NCBI GenBank assembly: GCA_026545765.1
Contig: CM048840.1
Location: forward strand, 32,120,765 to 32,184,764
Origin: Plantago major
Lineage: Eukaryota; Streptophyta; Magnoliopsida; Lamiales; Plantaginaceae
Length of the DNA stretch: 64,000 bases
Direction of reading: 5' to 3'
Shown here: in pieces, positions 1 to 12,792 of the stretch
How positions within the stretch are numbered: the first letter of the stretch is position 1
Layout of the letters: each line of letters begins with the position of its first letter
Position numbers and translations under genes: made by a program
Notes under the pieces: model-generated
Databases searched by the model: none
Told to the model about the DNA's origin: nothing
The model's input: only the letters and a program-made list of their open reading frames with translations

Positions 1-78
1 TTTCGATGTCATCCGGGAGGGGATGTTTCGTTGCTGTTAGTGCTTTGGGTCGAAAGACACCCAGTTGTCCCCGAGTAA

Positions 79-2621
79 TCATTGGATGAGTGGGAATGGG
101 CTGCACAGAGCGAGACCGAGTGCGGGATCGTCGAGGAGGTGGCGCAGCCGAGTGCTAGAGTTGGATGGTGGCTCTGAGCGTGGTGGAGAGATCGAGCGTG
201 CCCGTGGGGACATGCGGTCGGGCGAAACACGCGGAGAGGACGAAGGTTGAGTTTGCGGCAGTGGGGAGGCGCAAGGGGGCGGCCCAAGTATGGATGGGCG
301 TGAGGCAGGTGCAAGACCAAGTATCGACGGGCTGGTTTGATCCGTAAGAAAAAGAGGAGTCGGTCGATGCCTTGGTGTCGCGGGCGATGGTGGCACGGCC
401 GTGGGGCAAAATGGAAACTTTTGTTCAGAGAATGTCACATGGCGAGAGATGTACACCCGGTTAGTGTCCAAGTCGAGACATCGATATGCACTTTGAGAAG
501 TGGAGTATCCAATAAAGAGACATGGCCAAGACGGATTAGAGAGTTTGTCGGAGCCATAAGGGCGAAGCCATGGGAAGCATAGGCAGCCGAAGGTGCGGAG
601 TTTGAGATAATTTGGAGGTCGGGCAAAAAGGACTTCAAACGGACTCTGATTATTGAGGATGGGAGTCGGAAGTCGGTTAATGAGATATGCGGCCGTTTGA
701 GCAGCATATGACCAGAAGGTCGAAGGTAAAGCTGCATTATGAAGTAGTGTGCGAATGGTCTCAGTAATATGCCGATGTCGACGCTCTGCCGTGCCATTTT
801 GTTGGGGAGTGTGCGGTGCAGTTGTGAGCCAACTGATGCCATGTGTAGCGAAGTAAGGGCGGAGGGCAACAAATTCACCACCGTTATCGCTATACATGTT
901 TATGATTCTGTGACTGAATTGACGCTCAACCAATAAATGAAATTGGGAGAAGAGAGAAGCCACCTGTGATTTAGCATGCATGGGGAATATCCAACAATAT
1001 TTCGTAAAATGATCGACCAATAGTAAATAAAAATGAGAACCATCAATAGAGGTTGTGACAGGACCCCAAACGTCCGCATATAAATAATGGAGGGGATGCC
1101 TCGAAACAAGAGAAGTCTCAACAAAAGGTAAACGATGCGACTTACAAACTGCGCAAGAATCACAATTCATATCCATAACAAGTTTATGACTAAGAGGTAA
1201 ATTAAATTTAGAGATGATGGAGCTGCTTGTGCGAGAGGATGGGTGGCCAAAACGGGCATGCCAAGTATGGGATGAGGTTCGAACGCCAACCATGAGAGAG
1301 TGAGCTTCCATTTGTTGCGGACGAGTAGGAGCATGAAATTGATAGACGCCATTAGTGCATGGACCTTGAGTTAGAGGCGCCCCCGTGGCTCGATCCTTGA
1401 CAATAAAATGAGTAGGATGAAAATCAACAGAGACATTATTTGCTTTAGTAAATTGATGTACTGAAAGGAGATTACGCTGCGCTGATGGTACACATAAGAC
1501 ATTTTGTAAGAGAAAATCACGCGATGGAGATTTGAGAATAAAGATACCAGTATGCGTAATAGGAAGGCCAGAGCCATCTGCAAGATGCGCCTCCTCAGTG
1601 CCATCATACTCGGAGTGAATGGTCATGTTACCAATGTCGGAGACCAAGTTGTGAGATGCACTGGAGTCCATGAGCCACGGTTTAGAGGGACCGGCAGTAG
1701 AGACGGCCGTATTGGCTATGGCCAAAAGTTGAGGGCATTGGGGGGCAGTGTGGCCATACTCACGACACCATTGACACCTCGGAACATAGGGTTGCTGAGA
1801 ATTACCGCGGGCAGAGTTGTTGTTGCCGCGACCAGATTGGTAGTAGTTACCACGACCGCGGTTACCCCCATGACCCCTGTTGTTAGATGAGGAGCCGCGG
1901 TAAGTACCACCTTGGTGTTGATTGAACTGGCCCCGAGGCTGCCGGTTGGTAAAGTTGGCTGTTGCGACGAGAGAAGCATTGCGGGATTCCAATTCCTTGA
2001 CGTAGTGTTCCTGCGCGATAACTTTATCAAACAGATCATTAAAAGAGATAAGAGAATCACGAGCACGTATATTTGCTGCCAAATCATGATATGCCGGTCC
2101 AAGACCATTAATGATGTATAAGGTAAGATCATCCTCATGAAGAGGTCGATCGATTTGGGCGAGTTCATCAGCTTTCGCCTTGATGGAGCGAAGAAAATCG
2201 CCGGCAGATTGGGAACCAAGGGAGGCTCGAGAGAGAGATCGTTCTTGATCTGCATGACCCGTGCTCGGGATCGACTGGCAAAGAGGCGAGTGAGAGAGTC
2301 CCAAGCGTCAGAAGCTGTTTGGCAGGATGAGATTAATGGCGAGACATTAAGGTCAGCCGAGCCAATGAAGGCGCTAAGAATAAATTGATCCTGAGAGAAC
2401 CAAGAATCGTATTCGGGAGTGTCTTTTTCTGGTGGTGAGAGGTTGGGGTTGATGTGGTGTTGCAGCCTGTAACCATTGAGAATGGCAAGGACATGGGCTT
2501 TCCAGGATGAAAACGTGGAGATGGAGAGGGGAATATTGAGATGGGACTTTGCGGTGATCGGAATAATAGGGGAGGGGATGGAGGCAGAGGAAGTGCTGGT
2601 GGTATCGGATTCGGTCGACAT
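79..2621 (-). pseudogene. copia Gag-Pol polyprotein, frameshifted, N-terminal half
   Basis: Encodes capsid-like Gag, protease and integrase for retrotransposon assembly and insertion. The Gag start ATG is at 2619-2621. Gag changes frame at about 2225-2245, inside a short CT dinucleotide run; after that a 741-residue frame stays open to a stop at 79. In that frame a CCHC zinc knuckle (C-x2-C-x4-H-x4-C) lies at residues 177-190 and a Gly/Asn/Arg-rich tract precedes it. The protease motif at residues 212-217 reads M-D-S-S-A-S, with serine replacing the usual glycine of D-S-G-A-S. The gag-pre-integrase HHCC motif spans about residues 349-387. The integrase core keeps D411 (ADVWGP), D473 (YSDNGGEF) and E507 (GTAERRH). 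The frame closes in a Pro/Ser-rich linker where reverse transcriptase should follow. The single Gag frameshift and the odd protease make this copy probably defective. Confidence 0.85.
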
Positions 2622-2735
2622 AGTGATGGGAGAAGAAGACAGCAGGCGGGAAGAAACAGAGGCAGAGAAGAAGACAGCGGCGGGATAAAAAATAGAGGCA
2701 GAGAAGATGCTCGTAGGAGTCTTAGGGCTGGCTAA

Positions 2736-2744
2736 CTGATACCA
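2736..2744 (-). promoter_or_regulatory. Primer-binding site of the copia element
   Basis: The minus strand reads TGGTATCAG here, matching the 3' end complement of initiator tRNA-Met, the standard plant retrotransposon primer. The next bases differ from the usual AGC. It lies about 115 bp upstream of the Gag ATG, where a primer-binding site belongs. Confidence 0.75.
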
Positions 2745-2950
2745 TATAGAGTATTGTTTATTGCGATGAATGAATTGTATTATTCACAAAGGTAGTATAA
2801 GTACAAGTACAAGAGCTCTACAATTTGGTAAGAAGATATGTTATAATCTTTTTCCCTAATTAATACAATCATCTAGAGAGTTCTTGTGTATCCTTAATAG
2901 TTCTCATACGCTTGTAATCAATGAATGAACATACAATAAACATTATGTAT
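2745..2950 (-). repeat. Probable 5' LTR of the copia element, outer boundary unclear
   Basis: Sequence next to the primer-binding site must be LTR if the element is standard. No clear TG...CA pair could be fixed, and the other LTR lies outside the window, so the outer end (about 2950-3080) is a guess. Confidence 0.4.
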
Positions 2951-3459
2951 ATATTGGGTCTCTTAAGGTGCAGCCTGACAGCACATACCAAACTCTGGGT
3001 TTGAGTTATGTGTTACTGAGCAGCACGCTTTACGCGATGCATAGTCACGCAACCTAAGGAAAACATTATATTATTTATCCAATTGTCTATTACACAATTG
3101 GCACGAACTTGTTTTGGCACCAGAAAGAGCAAGTGAAAGATGATGTATATCAAGCAACAAGACCATTATAAGCACCAAATTCAAGACATCAAGGTACACA
3201 TTTATTTACAAGCTTCCATCAGTGTTCAATCCTGGCTTTCGATTTACACATGGAAAATGGAATAATTTCCTGCACCGCAGGAACGTTTAAGGCTGAAAAA
3301 AGATGAGAAACGAATATGAAGAATAGGAAGACGAAACCTAGACAAAATAAAAGACGCAGAAAATCTTCATGGAATAGACATGTTTTCTACTTTAAAACCG
3401 GTGTCTTTCATCCTTTTTTTTTTTTTCTTTTTCAAATCATAGTAACTAAAATTAGCTCT
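2951..3459. other. Non-coding AT-rich stretch
   Basis: No reading frame or recognised repeat. It contains a T-rich tract near 3414-3432 and may include the outer part of the copia LTR. Confidence 0.5.
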
Positions 3460-3943
3460 AACATATAAAAATTATGTTTGTACAATAATAATTTTCGTGT
3501 GTGGTGGGGTGACCATATACCACCACGGGTTGTTGGGAAAAAAAACCCTATTGACCGTGTTGTATACTTTTGTATTTTATTTTGATTCGTTTCGAGGGAT
3601 ATAAATATTTAAAAAACATGTATCTGTTACTAATTAACAGGTCAGATACGGTAGGACCCCGTATAAAATATATGTTATCAACCCGTCGGATCCTGAACGG
3701 GTTTAAAGTTGAATTCTACCCCTTTTAAAGCATATCCATCATGATGAGTCGTACTTTTAAATTTTATATAGTTAGCATAAAAAAAGATTCAATGATATAG
3801 TATTGGATAAAGAAGTACTACCACCGACACAACGACCAACGTTGTTTACATAAGTTTGACTATTTTATTTTCTCAACTAATTATGTTGTCATCTCTTTTT
3901 ATTTATTATTAAAAGTAAACTATATGCCACGGGTTAGTACTAA
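3460..3943 (+). mobile_element. Helitron-like non-autonomous element, copy 1
   Basis: The right end reads GCCACGGGTTAGTACTAA followed by T, as expected for a Helitron 3' terminus (CTRR next to a host T). The stretch from about 3475 to 3943 aligns by eye along its length with the reverse complement of 55855-56250. The left arm of the terminal hairpin is lost here but present in the second copy. It has about 100 bp of internal sequence absent from the other copy. The 5' TC end could not be fixed. No coding capacity. Confidence 0.55.
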
Positions 3944-4516
3944 TTTGAATATAAGAATGAGTTGATGAACTCTTCACACATTGATAATTAATTGGTATCA
4001 ACTACCCACATCCTCATATATATTAATCCTGACTATAGTTATTCTTGGAGTATTCTTATCACTGCTACATTCTTGAGAAGTTGTTGTGATAATTAAAAAT
4101 TCCTCAATATGATTGGAGTTGACAGTACGCGTGTAATTGCTACGCGTAGCATTAGATATTAGATCATTAGAATGTATCAATTTAGAATAAAGAGAATAGG
4201 CTATTATAGAGATTGGTTCACTGTAATTTATTGATAGCAACAAAACAAAAATTCTTCATTGGTTATCTATGCACTAGGATCACTCATCGATTCAAATTCA
4301 CGTTTTATCTCGTGTCAACTTTTTGCAGTTTCGACTTTCGACTCAGAAGTGTTCCTTTGTTGGATCGGGTTCTTGTGAGCAGGTGTTGATTAATCAACAC
4401 AAATCGTGTAAACAAGCAAGAGTACGACACATCAAAACGACAAAGTCCCATGAACGATACTTAAAACAGGATTGCAAATGTAGAGAATTGCATGCCCTAT
4501 GGCCTAATCAAAGGTA
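3944..4516. other. Intergenic region downstream of the membrane-protein gene
   Basis: No convincing coding sequence. It should contain the 3' UTR of the minus-strand gene ending at 4517. Confidence 0.5.
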
Positions 4517-5219
4517 TTAAACTGGCGGAGTGGCTGCAGTTGGATGATCACCGCAAGTAATTTTCCAGCATCCAATGAGTGTGATGACGAAAAATCCAAC
4601 GATGATGGCCAAACAACCCATAACGTACAGCATTCGCCAGTGCCTTGAACACTTTATTGCAATGGACTCTCTATTTCCAGCATTCCCTGCTGCAGCAGGC
4701 TGTGCCACAGCACCGTCTGCATACACAGTCCTCGTCGCGTATTTGTCTATCTCGTCCAGTGTGCATTTGTACTTGAGAGCAATTGTTGAAAGCGCAAACA
4801 AGTTCAAAAATCCCGCCAGAAAAGATAGAGTGAATGGGATCCAGTGATACCTGGAATAATAGAATTAAAAGTCTATTATTAAGTGATCAAATTGTTGTCT
4901 GTTGCGTTGATATATAGTATGTGACTATGAGAGTGTTTGGCTGAAGCCTGATTCCATATCAAACAAGTTTACTTGTATAAAATTGCATGTTTACTCCTAT
5001 CTCCCTCAACGAACAACCCGATTAATTTGAAAATCCATACCTGCACTTGAGATTGGATGGGGTGTTGTAAAAGGCAGTAAAGATGACGCCTTGGAAGACA
5101 AAGTAGTAGTTCGCGAGCTGAAAAGCCTCCTTCTGGAGATGGCGAACTAGATCCAATCTCTCTTTGTTCGTCTCTCCATCGTTGGTAGCGATTAGCCTTC
5201 CTTCCTCTAGTGAAGCCAT
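4517..5219 (-). CDS. Small plant membrane protein, three predicted spans, two exons
   Basis: Exon 1 is 5041-5219 and exon 2 is 4517-4850, separated by a 190-bp intron with GT donor (CAG|GTATGG) and AG acceptor. The joined length of 513 nt gives 170 residues and a stop in one frame. The acidic, soluble N-terminus (about 33 residues) is followed by hydrophobic segments near residues 34-52, 64-86 and 133-155, then a short polar tail. The middle loop holds an Ala-rich stretch. The start ATG opens MASLEEGR and no other in-frame ATG precedes the first hydrophobic segment. The pattern resembles a family of uncharacterised plant transmembrane proteins that I recognise only loosely; no catalytic motif is visible, so no function is given. 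Divergent from the gene at 5885. I saw no stop or frameshift, so it looks like a functional host gene. Confidence 0.8.
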
Positions 5220-5884
5220 TCTTGATCTAGATGTTAATTCTCCTCGTTTGAAGGTGGAGTTTATTCGTGCTGGAACTCGGAAGTGAATTGAATCAAGAAA
5301 AATAATTGGTATTTTGAATTTTTGAGTGCTACTGATGATTCATCTCATTTCGAAAAAGACAATTATATATAGATAGCTAGCTCGACAAAATCTACATTTT
5401 TTTCAGAATTTGGTGATGAATGCCACATAAATTGTGTTTGTGTCTCCTCCCGTGTTTAGAGCGTGTTTATAATTTGAATCTTGTTAATGTGTCGGAATTC
5501 GTTAGGAAATGCAAGGAGAATAATCAAAGATAGGAACTTCCTCTTATTTTCTTGTTAATATTTTTTGTTAATTAGTTTCCCTTGAAAATCTTGAAATTAA
5601 TAGTTTCCATTAAACAAATGTAGCTTGAAATTTTCAAGCTGAGTTCTATTCAGTTTCAGAGAAATGAATAGACAAGTCATAACACCACCCTACACAATTG
5701 GTGTGGCCTTAAGCAGCGTCTGTGTACATTTACACACATACACATTGCCACAGCTGAAAATGTTAGTCTTCATGAATTCTAGTCTTGGGAAAGTACATCG
5801 TAAAGTTCTCATCAGTTTCCTCTGTTCTTTTATATATGATCACTACTTATGACTTATGAGTTGTGATCAGCTTCCCTGTCCAAA
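5220..5884. promoter_or_regulatory. Shared upstream region of two divergent genes
   Basis: About 665 bp between the two divergent ATGs. It holds a minus-strand TATA-like motif near 5361-5373 and a plus-strand one (TTTATATATGA) near 5829-5839. No transposon is recognisable between them. Confidence 0.4.
5361..5373 (-). promoter_or_regulatory. TATA-like motif for the minus-strand membrane-protein gene
   Basis: The minus strand reads TATATATAATT-like sequence about 145 bp upstream of the ATG at 5219, a reasonable distance for a plant core promoter with a short leader. Inferred from sequence only. Confidence 0.35.
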
Positions 5885-7302
5885 ATGGGCAGACTGTTTG
5901 CATTCATCACTCAGTTGCAGAACCTTACCTCTCGTCAGGTGGAGTTCCGCGTGCCAAACTGGTTCCACACGGTCCGCAACTTGCCATCACAAAGAACCAG
6001 GATCATCAAACAACATAGAATCGTTCGATACTGTCGCGAAAATGGTCCGGAATGGACAATAGGCGTTCTGATTGATGGGGAGTACACTGGAATGGAGATA
6101 AGGTCGTCCAACTTGCTAGAGTACGCCAGAATCGTATTTAGGTATGTGAGGAATGAAGAGGGACAGGACATACTCTGCGTAGAGGGTGTTAAAGAGAATC
6201 AGACTAGTGATTACATTCTGCGTCTCAGGTTCAATTTTATTACTACTAGTTAATAGTTTTTCATACTTTTGCGAATATCATGAGGTCACAGAAGAGCCTG
6301 CTTTCTCTATAAGAGGACAGTTTTTTAAATGAAGTGTTGTTCTGTACAAGAAATTGTTAATCTTGATCCTCTTGATATCTGATTAGGTACTTTGGATTCA
6401 TGAGGAATATGTTCTGGGATACACGACCAAGCGTTGTTATTCATCGAGCAGATTCAAGAGTCGCCACTAAGTTAAGGTTAGCCCATCTATATATGCTGCC
6501 TTGCCTTGCTTATCTAGCTCATCTATTCAATCATGGTTCATGGATCAATGTTTGGTTCTTTAGATTTGCCTCAATTGGTTTGAAACATTTGGAAACATTA
6601 TGCTGTTAACATTTCTGTAATCTAAAAGATGATGAAATAATTAAAGATTAGATGAGTTCATCATCAAATGTAGTCTAACTCATAAACCTTATATCCCTGA
6701 CAGGAATATAGAAGAAGCGCCTCCTGCTCAGCCTCCGCGTACTCGACAATTTCAGGGGTAATTAGTCTCGTAATTCATATAACGAAATCTCTGTCAAACA
6801 CAATAAATGCTACTCGAACAACCAAACATTATCCCAAAGATATCGATGTTTGTTGTTGCCTTAACTTTTTGCAAGTTTGCTGTATGGTGCTTAATTCTCT
6901 CTCATTATTTCCTCCAGAATCAATAAGCATATTGCTTTGCCAGTGAAAGAAGTTGAAACGCACGTGCAGAAAACCTCGTATGAAGAAAAGAAGAATAGAC
7001 ATCATGTTTATTCTTCTATTGCTGATCAAAATGCTTCATCCCCTCGTATGCCTGCTCCACCTAGGAAGCCTCCTGATTCAGACATTTACAACCAGATCAA
7101 GTCACCTGAAATGATGCCTGATTCAAATGTTAATACCTTTGTTCCACCTGATCAAGAACTACGACGTCCAAGGAATGAAGAGACGGTGATACCTGGAATT
7201 CCGATTAGGCCAGATGTTCAAAATTACATGGATGGTTTTGTTCACTGCATTATCTTCATGTTAGCTTTCGTGTTCGTCCTGTTTGTACGCATGTCGATTT
7301 GA
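5885..7302 (+). CDS. Unknown protein with C-terminal membrane anchor, four exons
   Basis: Exons are 5885-6228, 6387-6476, 6704-6757 and 6918-7302. All three introns have GT-AG ends, and the phases join into 873 nt, that is 290 residues plus stop. The start ATG opens MGRLFAFITQL. Residues 1-145 form a basic, mixed polar/aromatic region with no motif I recognise. Exon 3 encodes a Pro-rich linker (APPAQPPRTR). Residues about 165-265 are polar and Pro-rich and look disordered. Residues about 271-286 are a strongly hydrophobic run (IIFMLAFVFVLFV) followed by only a few residues, the pattern of a tail-anchored protein inserted post-translationally into a membrane with its bulk in the cytosol. No signal peptide is evident. 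The family is not recognised, so no function is offered. Consistent splice phase over four exons argues for a real gene. Confidence 0.75.
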
Positions 7303-9042
7303 TGATGCTTTGATACTTGGTTTCTGCATTTCATTTCTGTTGCAAATTAATCTTTCCAGTATCTTCAGTGATGCAATATGATTTGTGTTTTACATCTTCT
7401 CCAAGAAGTAAGAACTTAAACACTGTATCAGTATGGATTGGTAAGAAAGCAGTTTTGATACTTCATAGTTCATACTTGTATTAAATATATCGCCTGCGCA
7501 TGTATTTTTCGTAGTATTTTTATACCTTTCATTACTGGGTTCTTATTGGGTTCTACTTCTATTTGGGCCTTATCATTTTTGTACGTAGACCTAATTAGCT
7601 ATGGCCTATGGCCTGTGAGACTCACATTCTGTGGTAAGATCGTCCCCAACCGGGTGTGTTGGAAACGGTCTGATGGCGTATGTCCGATTTAATCAGACCG
7701 GTCTCATGGTTTTCTTATTTCTTCTGTTTTCTTTTCATTTTATGTTCACAAAGCCACTAAGTGACGATCTCTAAATTATTTATGTAAAGACGAAATATAC
7801 TATAGAAAATCCTTCATGTTATTAATCTAAATGTCTATGTTTTTAATAAAATGCATGAGTTTAATTTTTTGTAATATAAAAACACCAATGTTGAGAAAAT
7901 ATCAATATTTTTTTGACAACATAGGTCCGTCTATAAGATACTTATTGTTTTATGTTTGCATTTTATGTTTTCTTTTCTTTTAATTCTCACACTTTCATTT
8001 CGCGTCTCAAGTATTGTAAATTTTGTATTTCAATTTAATGTTATTTTTTAACGACGTTTAAAATACTGTGAAGTATTAAGTTTTAAAATAAATGAAAAAA
8101 AGAATATTGTAGTTTTAAAAGAAATGAGAAAATAAAAAAGAAATTTTGTTGTGATAGAGTTTGATTGCTGGTGATGAAGAGTTTGGTTGGATTTGATGTG
8201 ACTGTAATGCTGACGAGACAGAGATGGGGGGTTTGGTTGGATTTGATTGTTGGAGATGGTCTAATACCCGCCGGTTGGCAGGGACGGTTGCCTATCTACT
8301 GAGACAATTTCCAGCAATATTTTACCTAGACGTCGACCACACCAGCAAGATGGCTACAAGGAAGAAAGATAGTCAAACTACACAAGTTTGCTAGACAACA
8401 GTAAAAGTCTCCACACATCACGGTATTGTTATGCAGATGGATAAGTTAAATGAAAATCTAGAAGACATAATAGGTTGACTTAACTATCAAACTGAATAAT
8501 ACCAAGATGCAAATGGTTACTCACTTAGCTTTCAAACTCACTAATGAGTGATCTATTTTTGTTAGACTAAGGAGACAAGGACTTAATGCACTGTCAAAAC
8601 AATACAACGGTGCATTTGCCAAAATAATCATTCATACGAAAGTGGCAGATGCAGACAAACTGAGGACGGTGTACTACTCTATTCAGTGATAAACATATGC
8701 TCCAAATAGGACATGTTATCAAACGGATATATTCTTCAACGAAACTATTTTCACTATAAAATGGAGGACTTGGTGCTTGAGAAAAACAACTTGACTATCT
8801 CACAATTGTGAAGAAGCCCGAAATATCTTGAAATACTTTGGAACTCTCATGCTCTTAAACAGGCAAAGTTTGAAGCCACAATTTTATCGAGTTCACAAAA
8901 ATCCCAACACCCTTTCACCATGCAAGTGTAATACCCAAGTTTTCAAGTTAACTTGGTATTTTTGGGTCTTGTATGATTTATTAAAAGTGTGTTTATTTGT
9001 GCGAAAATGTTTTTAGAAAATATTGAAGTTTGAATTTGGGGA
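7303..9042. other. Intergenic, with weak transposon-like traces
   Basis: No gene recognised. Near 7648-7667 and 8265-8292 there are roughly inverted GC-richer segments (CGTCCCCAACCGG against CCGGTTGGCAGGGACG) that could be the ends of a degraded MITE of about 650 bp. The segment GGTTTGGTTGGATTTGAT occurs twice nearby (about 8180 and 8229). From about 8300 to 9042 the sequence may be the internal end of the LTR element that follows. Confidence 0.3.
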
Positions 9043-9068
9043 CCAAATTCTTTTAAGGAGGGGTGAGT
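9043..9068 (+). promoter_or_regulatory. Candidate polypurine tract before an LTR
   Basis: The purine-rich segment AAGGAGGGGTGAG lies directly before TGTGACACCCC. A tract like this primes plus-strand synthesis upstream of a 3' LTR. The LTR call itself is moderate, so this is too. Confidence 0.4.
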
Positions 9069-10509
9069 GTGACACCCCAGATTTTAACGTACCTTAGTAT
9101 TTTTTTGCCCTTGCATGCTTTTACTTGTGTTAGTGTATTTGTATGAAAATATATTTGAATTATTTTAATTTGATTGTGTTATTATTTTATATGTTTATTA
9201 GTTGTTTTAAAAGTCTATGTAACTTGTCAATTTGTAATATGTGTGGTTATTTATTTTGTACTTTCTTTAAAGAAGAGAAATTATTTTTGGTGTATTTTTC
9301 CTACTTAAAAATCTGATTATTTTAGCCTTTAATTTGTTGGTGTAATTATTTTAAAATAATTGGAAAGACCTCTCTTAAATTTATCTTTATGAATGATTAA
9401 TGTGACAAGACTTCTTTTTAATTGTCTAACTTAATACAAGTTTTATGTATATGCTTTATTGATTATTTATGTGAAGAGTCTTCCTTTTAATTAACTAATT
9501 CAATACAAGCTAATTATATATGTTCTTTGATTGATTTAAAATGTGAAGAGTCATTTTTTAGTTATTTAATTTGAATGCATGTCCTTATATGTGTGTGGCT
9601 CTCTTAATGTTTAGAAATTAAAGTGTTATTTTATATTCATATATTTTAAAATAGAAGAGTTTGGAAACTTGAGGCTTCTTTAATGAATAAAATATTTTTA
9701 TTTCTTTTCACGTTACGGTACGAAAGGTCGCTTGTAATGTCGAATGTTACATGCTATGTTTCAGCTATGTTTCGATCAACGTTCTGATTTTCTTTTCGTT
9801 TCTCTTTTATGTTATGCATGTCTAATTGTAAGTTAAATATTACATAGGCATGTTCAATATTTTGAGTTTAATTGTTGCATATGCATGTCTAATTGTGAGT
9901 TCAATTTAATTGCTTTAAGTGTTGCATTTTTTGGTGTGTCACATTTTATTTTTGTGTACAAATGACACTAAGACATGCCAAAAATGTTTTCGAATTTTTT
10001 CCCAAGTAAAATTTGATCATCTATCATTAGTTATTGTTTTTAAATGTTGAGATAAAAATGTGAAAGATCTCTCTTAATTTTGCACATTTATTGTTGGTTT
10101 TAAAATGAGTTTTAAGTGCAATTTAAGCCATTTAAATTGCCATTTATTTTTAGCTCTTCAACCCTTTCACCTTCCCTAAATTCACCCTATAAGTACCCTC
10201 TTTTTTCAGCCCTCATTTGTCTAAAAATATTTTGGGCATTTTCTTCAAAAAAAAGTCATCAAGTACTATTGTCTTTTTCTTTCAAGTTTGTAGTTTGTTC
10301 TTCTTGCAAGTACTTTCATGGTTCTTGCTCTTCCAAATCTTGAAATGTGAGTGTTCTACAAAACTATATATATATATATATGTATTATTTTCAAAACCTG
10401 GAAGGTATTTTCATATGTTTTCAACTTATATATAAGTAATGCATGGTTTCCAAAACGCACATTCTATTGCATAAAAACCAAATCACGAAAGAGTTTTAGC
10501 ATGCTTCGC

Positions 10510-10559
10510 TGATTTTGAAAGATACATACATATATATATGTATGTATCTTTCAAAATCA
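10510..10559. repeat. Perfect 50-bp palindrome
   Basis: Positions 10510-10534 are the exact reverse complement of 10535-10559, with TATATATATA at the centre and no loop. It could extrude as a cruciform. It abuts the long AT-rich microsatellite. Confidence 0.9.
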
Positions 10560-10920
<361 letters not shown>

Positions 10921-11671
10921 TGTACATACATGGTTGTTATTTTATTTTGATTGACGGTTCAAGAAAGATACGTACGTTTGGTTCAGGTTAATTGGCTTGT
11001 AGTTTGGTCAGTTGTGTCTGGCGAGCTACTTGTCGGTTTCCTTTGCCCATTCCCTTTAAATCGAGTGATAGAAGACTTCACTGATTTAGTTGGGTGAGAA
11101 TTCCACCCTATGCCATGGTGGTCCTGACTGGATAGTTTGATCGACTATCAGGGAGACATAAGGCCTGTTTTACTGTGGGGTTATAAGGAGAGGCATGAAA
11201 TAATGTTTTTCTGAAAAGTATACGTTATTGAAAGTATATTGGATTTTAAGTTATTATTTTTTTTATTGTTATGATTTTAATGAAAACTTCACACGAAAAT
11301 CTTTGAACACTCATTGAGGTTTTTCTCACACTTGTTTTTATTCCCTTCCTTGTAGGTGAGATGGCGGCGAAGAATGAACAACCGATAAACTCAGCGAACT
11401 AAGAGAGTGGTTGGGATTTGGGATTTTTGTCAATGAAAATAATGTGCTTTTGTGTATTTCAAAAACTCAAGTCATTTCCTATTATAAAGATACTACTGTT
11501 GGAAATCTTCTAGTTTTATTCACTGAAATAAAGTATATTTTTATTCCAGCAACTTCAAACGAAAGGTTGTATGTAACTTCCCATGTTTCACTAAACGTTT
11601 CGGCTCTGCTTTCGCCCGACGTCCCGACTGAAATTTACTCCTTTTAAAAACCCAAAAGTCAGGGAGTTACA

Positions 11672-11931
11672 GCAGGATTTGGGAATCTACTAAGTGAAAG
11701 ACCTCATAGTTCTTTCTCACTTGGAGAAATCTTACTCACTAAACTAAATCTCTTGGAACTTTGAAAGACAACGACTAAAAAGAGCTAGATCCAGTGAAAG
11801 CCTGGATATCTGGAATATGATATTAAGCAAAAGCCTTGATTTTGACGTGACAACACTGAGCAGACTGGGATATTAGGGAAAACCCCTTGGAGTGAGAGAT
11901 GAACTACTTAGTATGGGAGACTAGATAAAAC
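11672..11931. other. Retroelement-like flank, left of the CACTA insertion
   Basis: No frame. The phrase TTGGAGTGAGAGA occurs at about 11887 and again at 16037 on the other side of the CACTA element, so the CACTA element inserted into an older repetitive sequence with internal repeats. Confidence 0.4.
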
Positions 11932-12792
11932 ACCCACTACAAGAATGCCCCTGTTTAGCCACGGTAAGTTAGGGACGGATTTTATCCGTCGTTAGCTAGC
12001 GACGAACGTATCCGTCGCTAAAATAGTTGACCAAAATTTAAAGAAAATGAAAAAGAAAAAAAAAAAAAAAAAGGAAAATGAAAATATAGCGACGCTTCGG
12101 CCATTGTTGGTGTCTATTCGAAGCTCGTGAGAGAAGGAGGTCGATTCTACCATCAATCTCAAATTTCATCCGCTATTTTCTCCGGATTCGAAAGTAAACC
12201 TTACTTTTTAAAATTTGGGGATTTTGTTACTTTGGACTAATTTGAGCAATTGCATGTAAATGGAGAGTATGTAGTACTTAGTTTAGTTTATATTAGGTAT
12301 TGTTTTACATATATTGATTGTCAATTTGGAATTTTAGTAGCTAGTTAATTAATTTTGAGATGTGCAATTGTTTGAATTGTTAATTAGTATAATGTTAAGT
12401 ATGTTAAGTATGTAGTAGTTTTGATTTAAGTATGTTACGTAGTTTTGATTTAAGTATGTTACGTATGTAGTAGTTTTGATTTAAGTATGATAAGTATGCA
12501 GTATGTTAAGTATGTTAATTAACATGTGCAATTTTTTGATTTGATAAATTTATACATGTACTAGATTATAGATTATGAGAATTTATTGCAGTGTGTTGAT
12601 ACCATTTGGTGATTACATTCGTAAAATGCAAGTAATTTATAATTTATAAATTCATATTAAAGGGTTGGAATGCTTTATTTGTAATGGGAATTTTGGTAAG
12701 AGACAAAAACTTTATAACATGCAAGAAATGGGAATCGAGTTGAAAAAATACGATCTAATCAATTCAGACGTATCAGGTTATATAATCATCCA

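Larger units (their letters stand above)
1..2744 (-). mobile_element. Ty1/copia LTR retrotransposon, internal region (partial)
   Basis: Minus-strand copia retrotransposon running off the window at position 1. Read on the minus strand the order is primer-binding site (2736-2744), gag start (2621), zinc knuckle, protease, integrase, then the window edge; reverse transcriptase and RNase H must lie to the left. Protease followed by integrase before reverse transcriptase is the copia order. The LTR lies at the high-coordinate side. Confidence 0.9.

Noticed and set aside
1552-1890. Plus-strand 112-codon frame opposite copia gag/protease
   Set aside because: Mirror of the Gly/Arg-rich gag segment.
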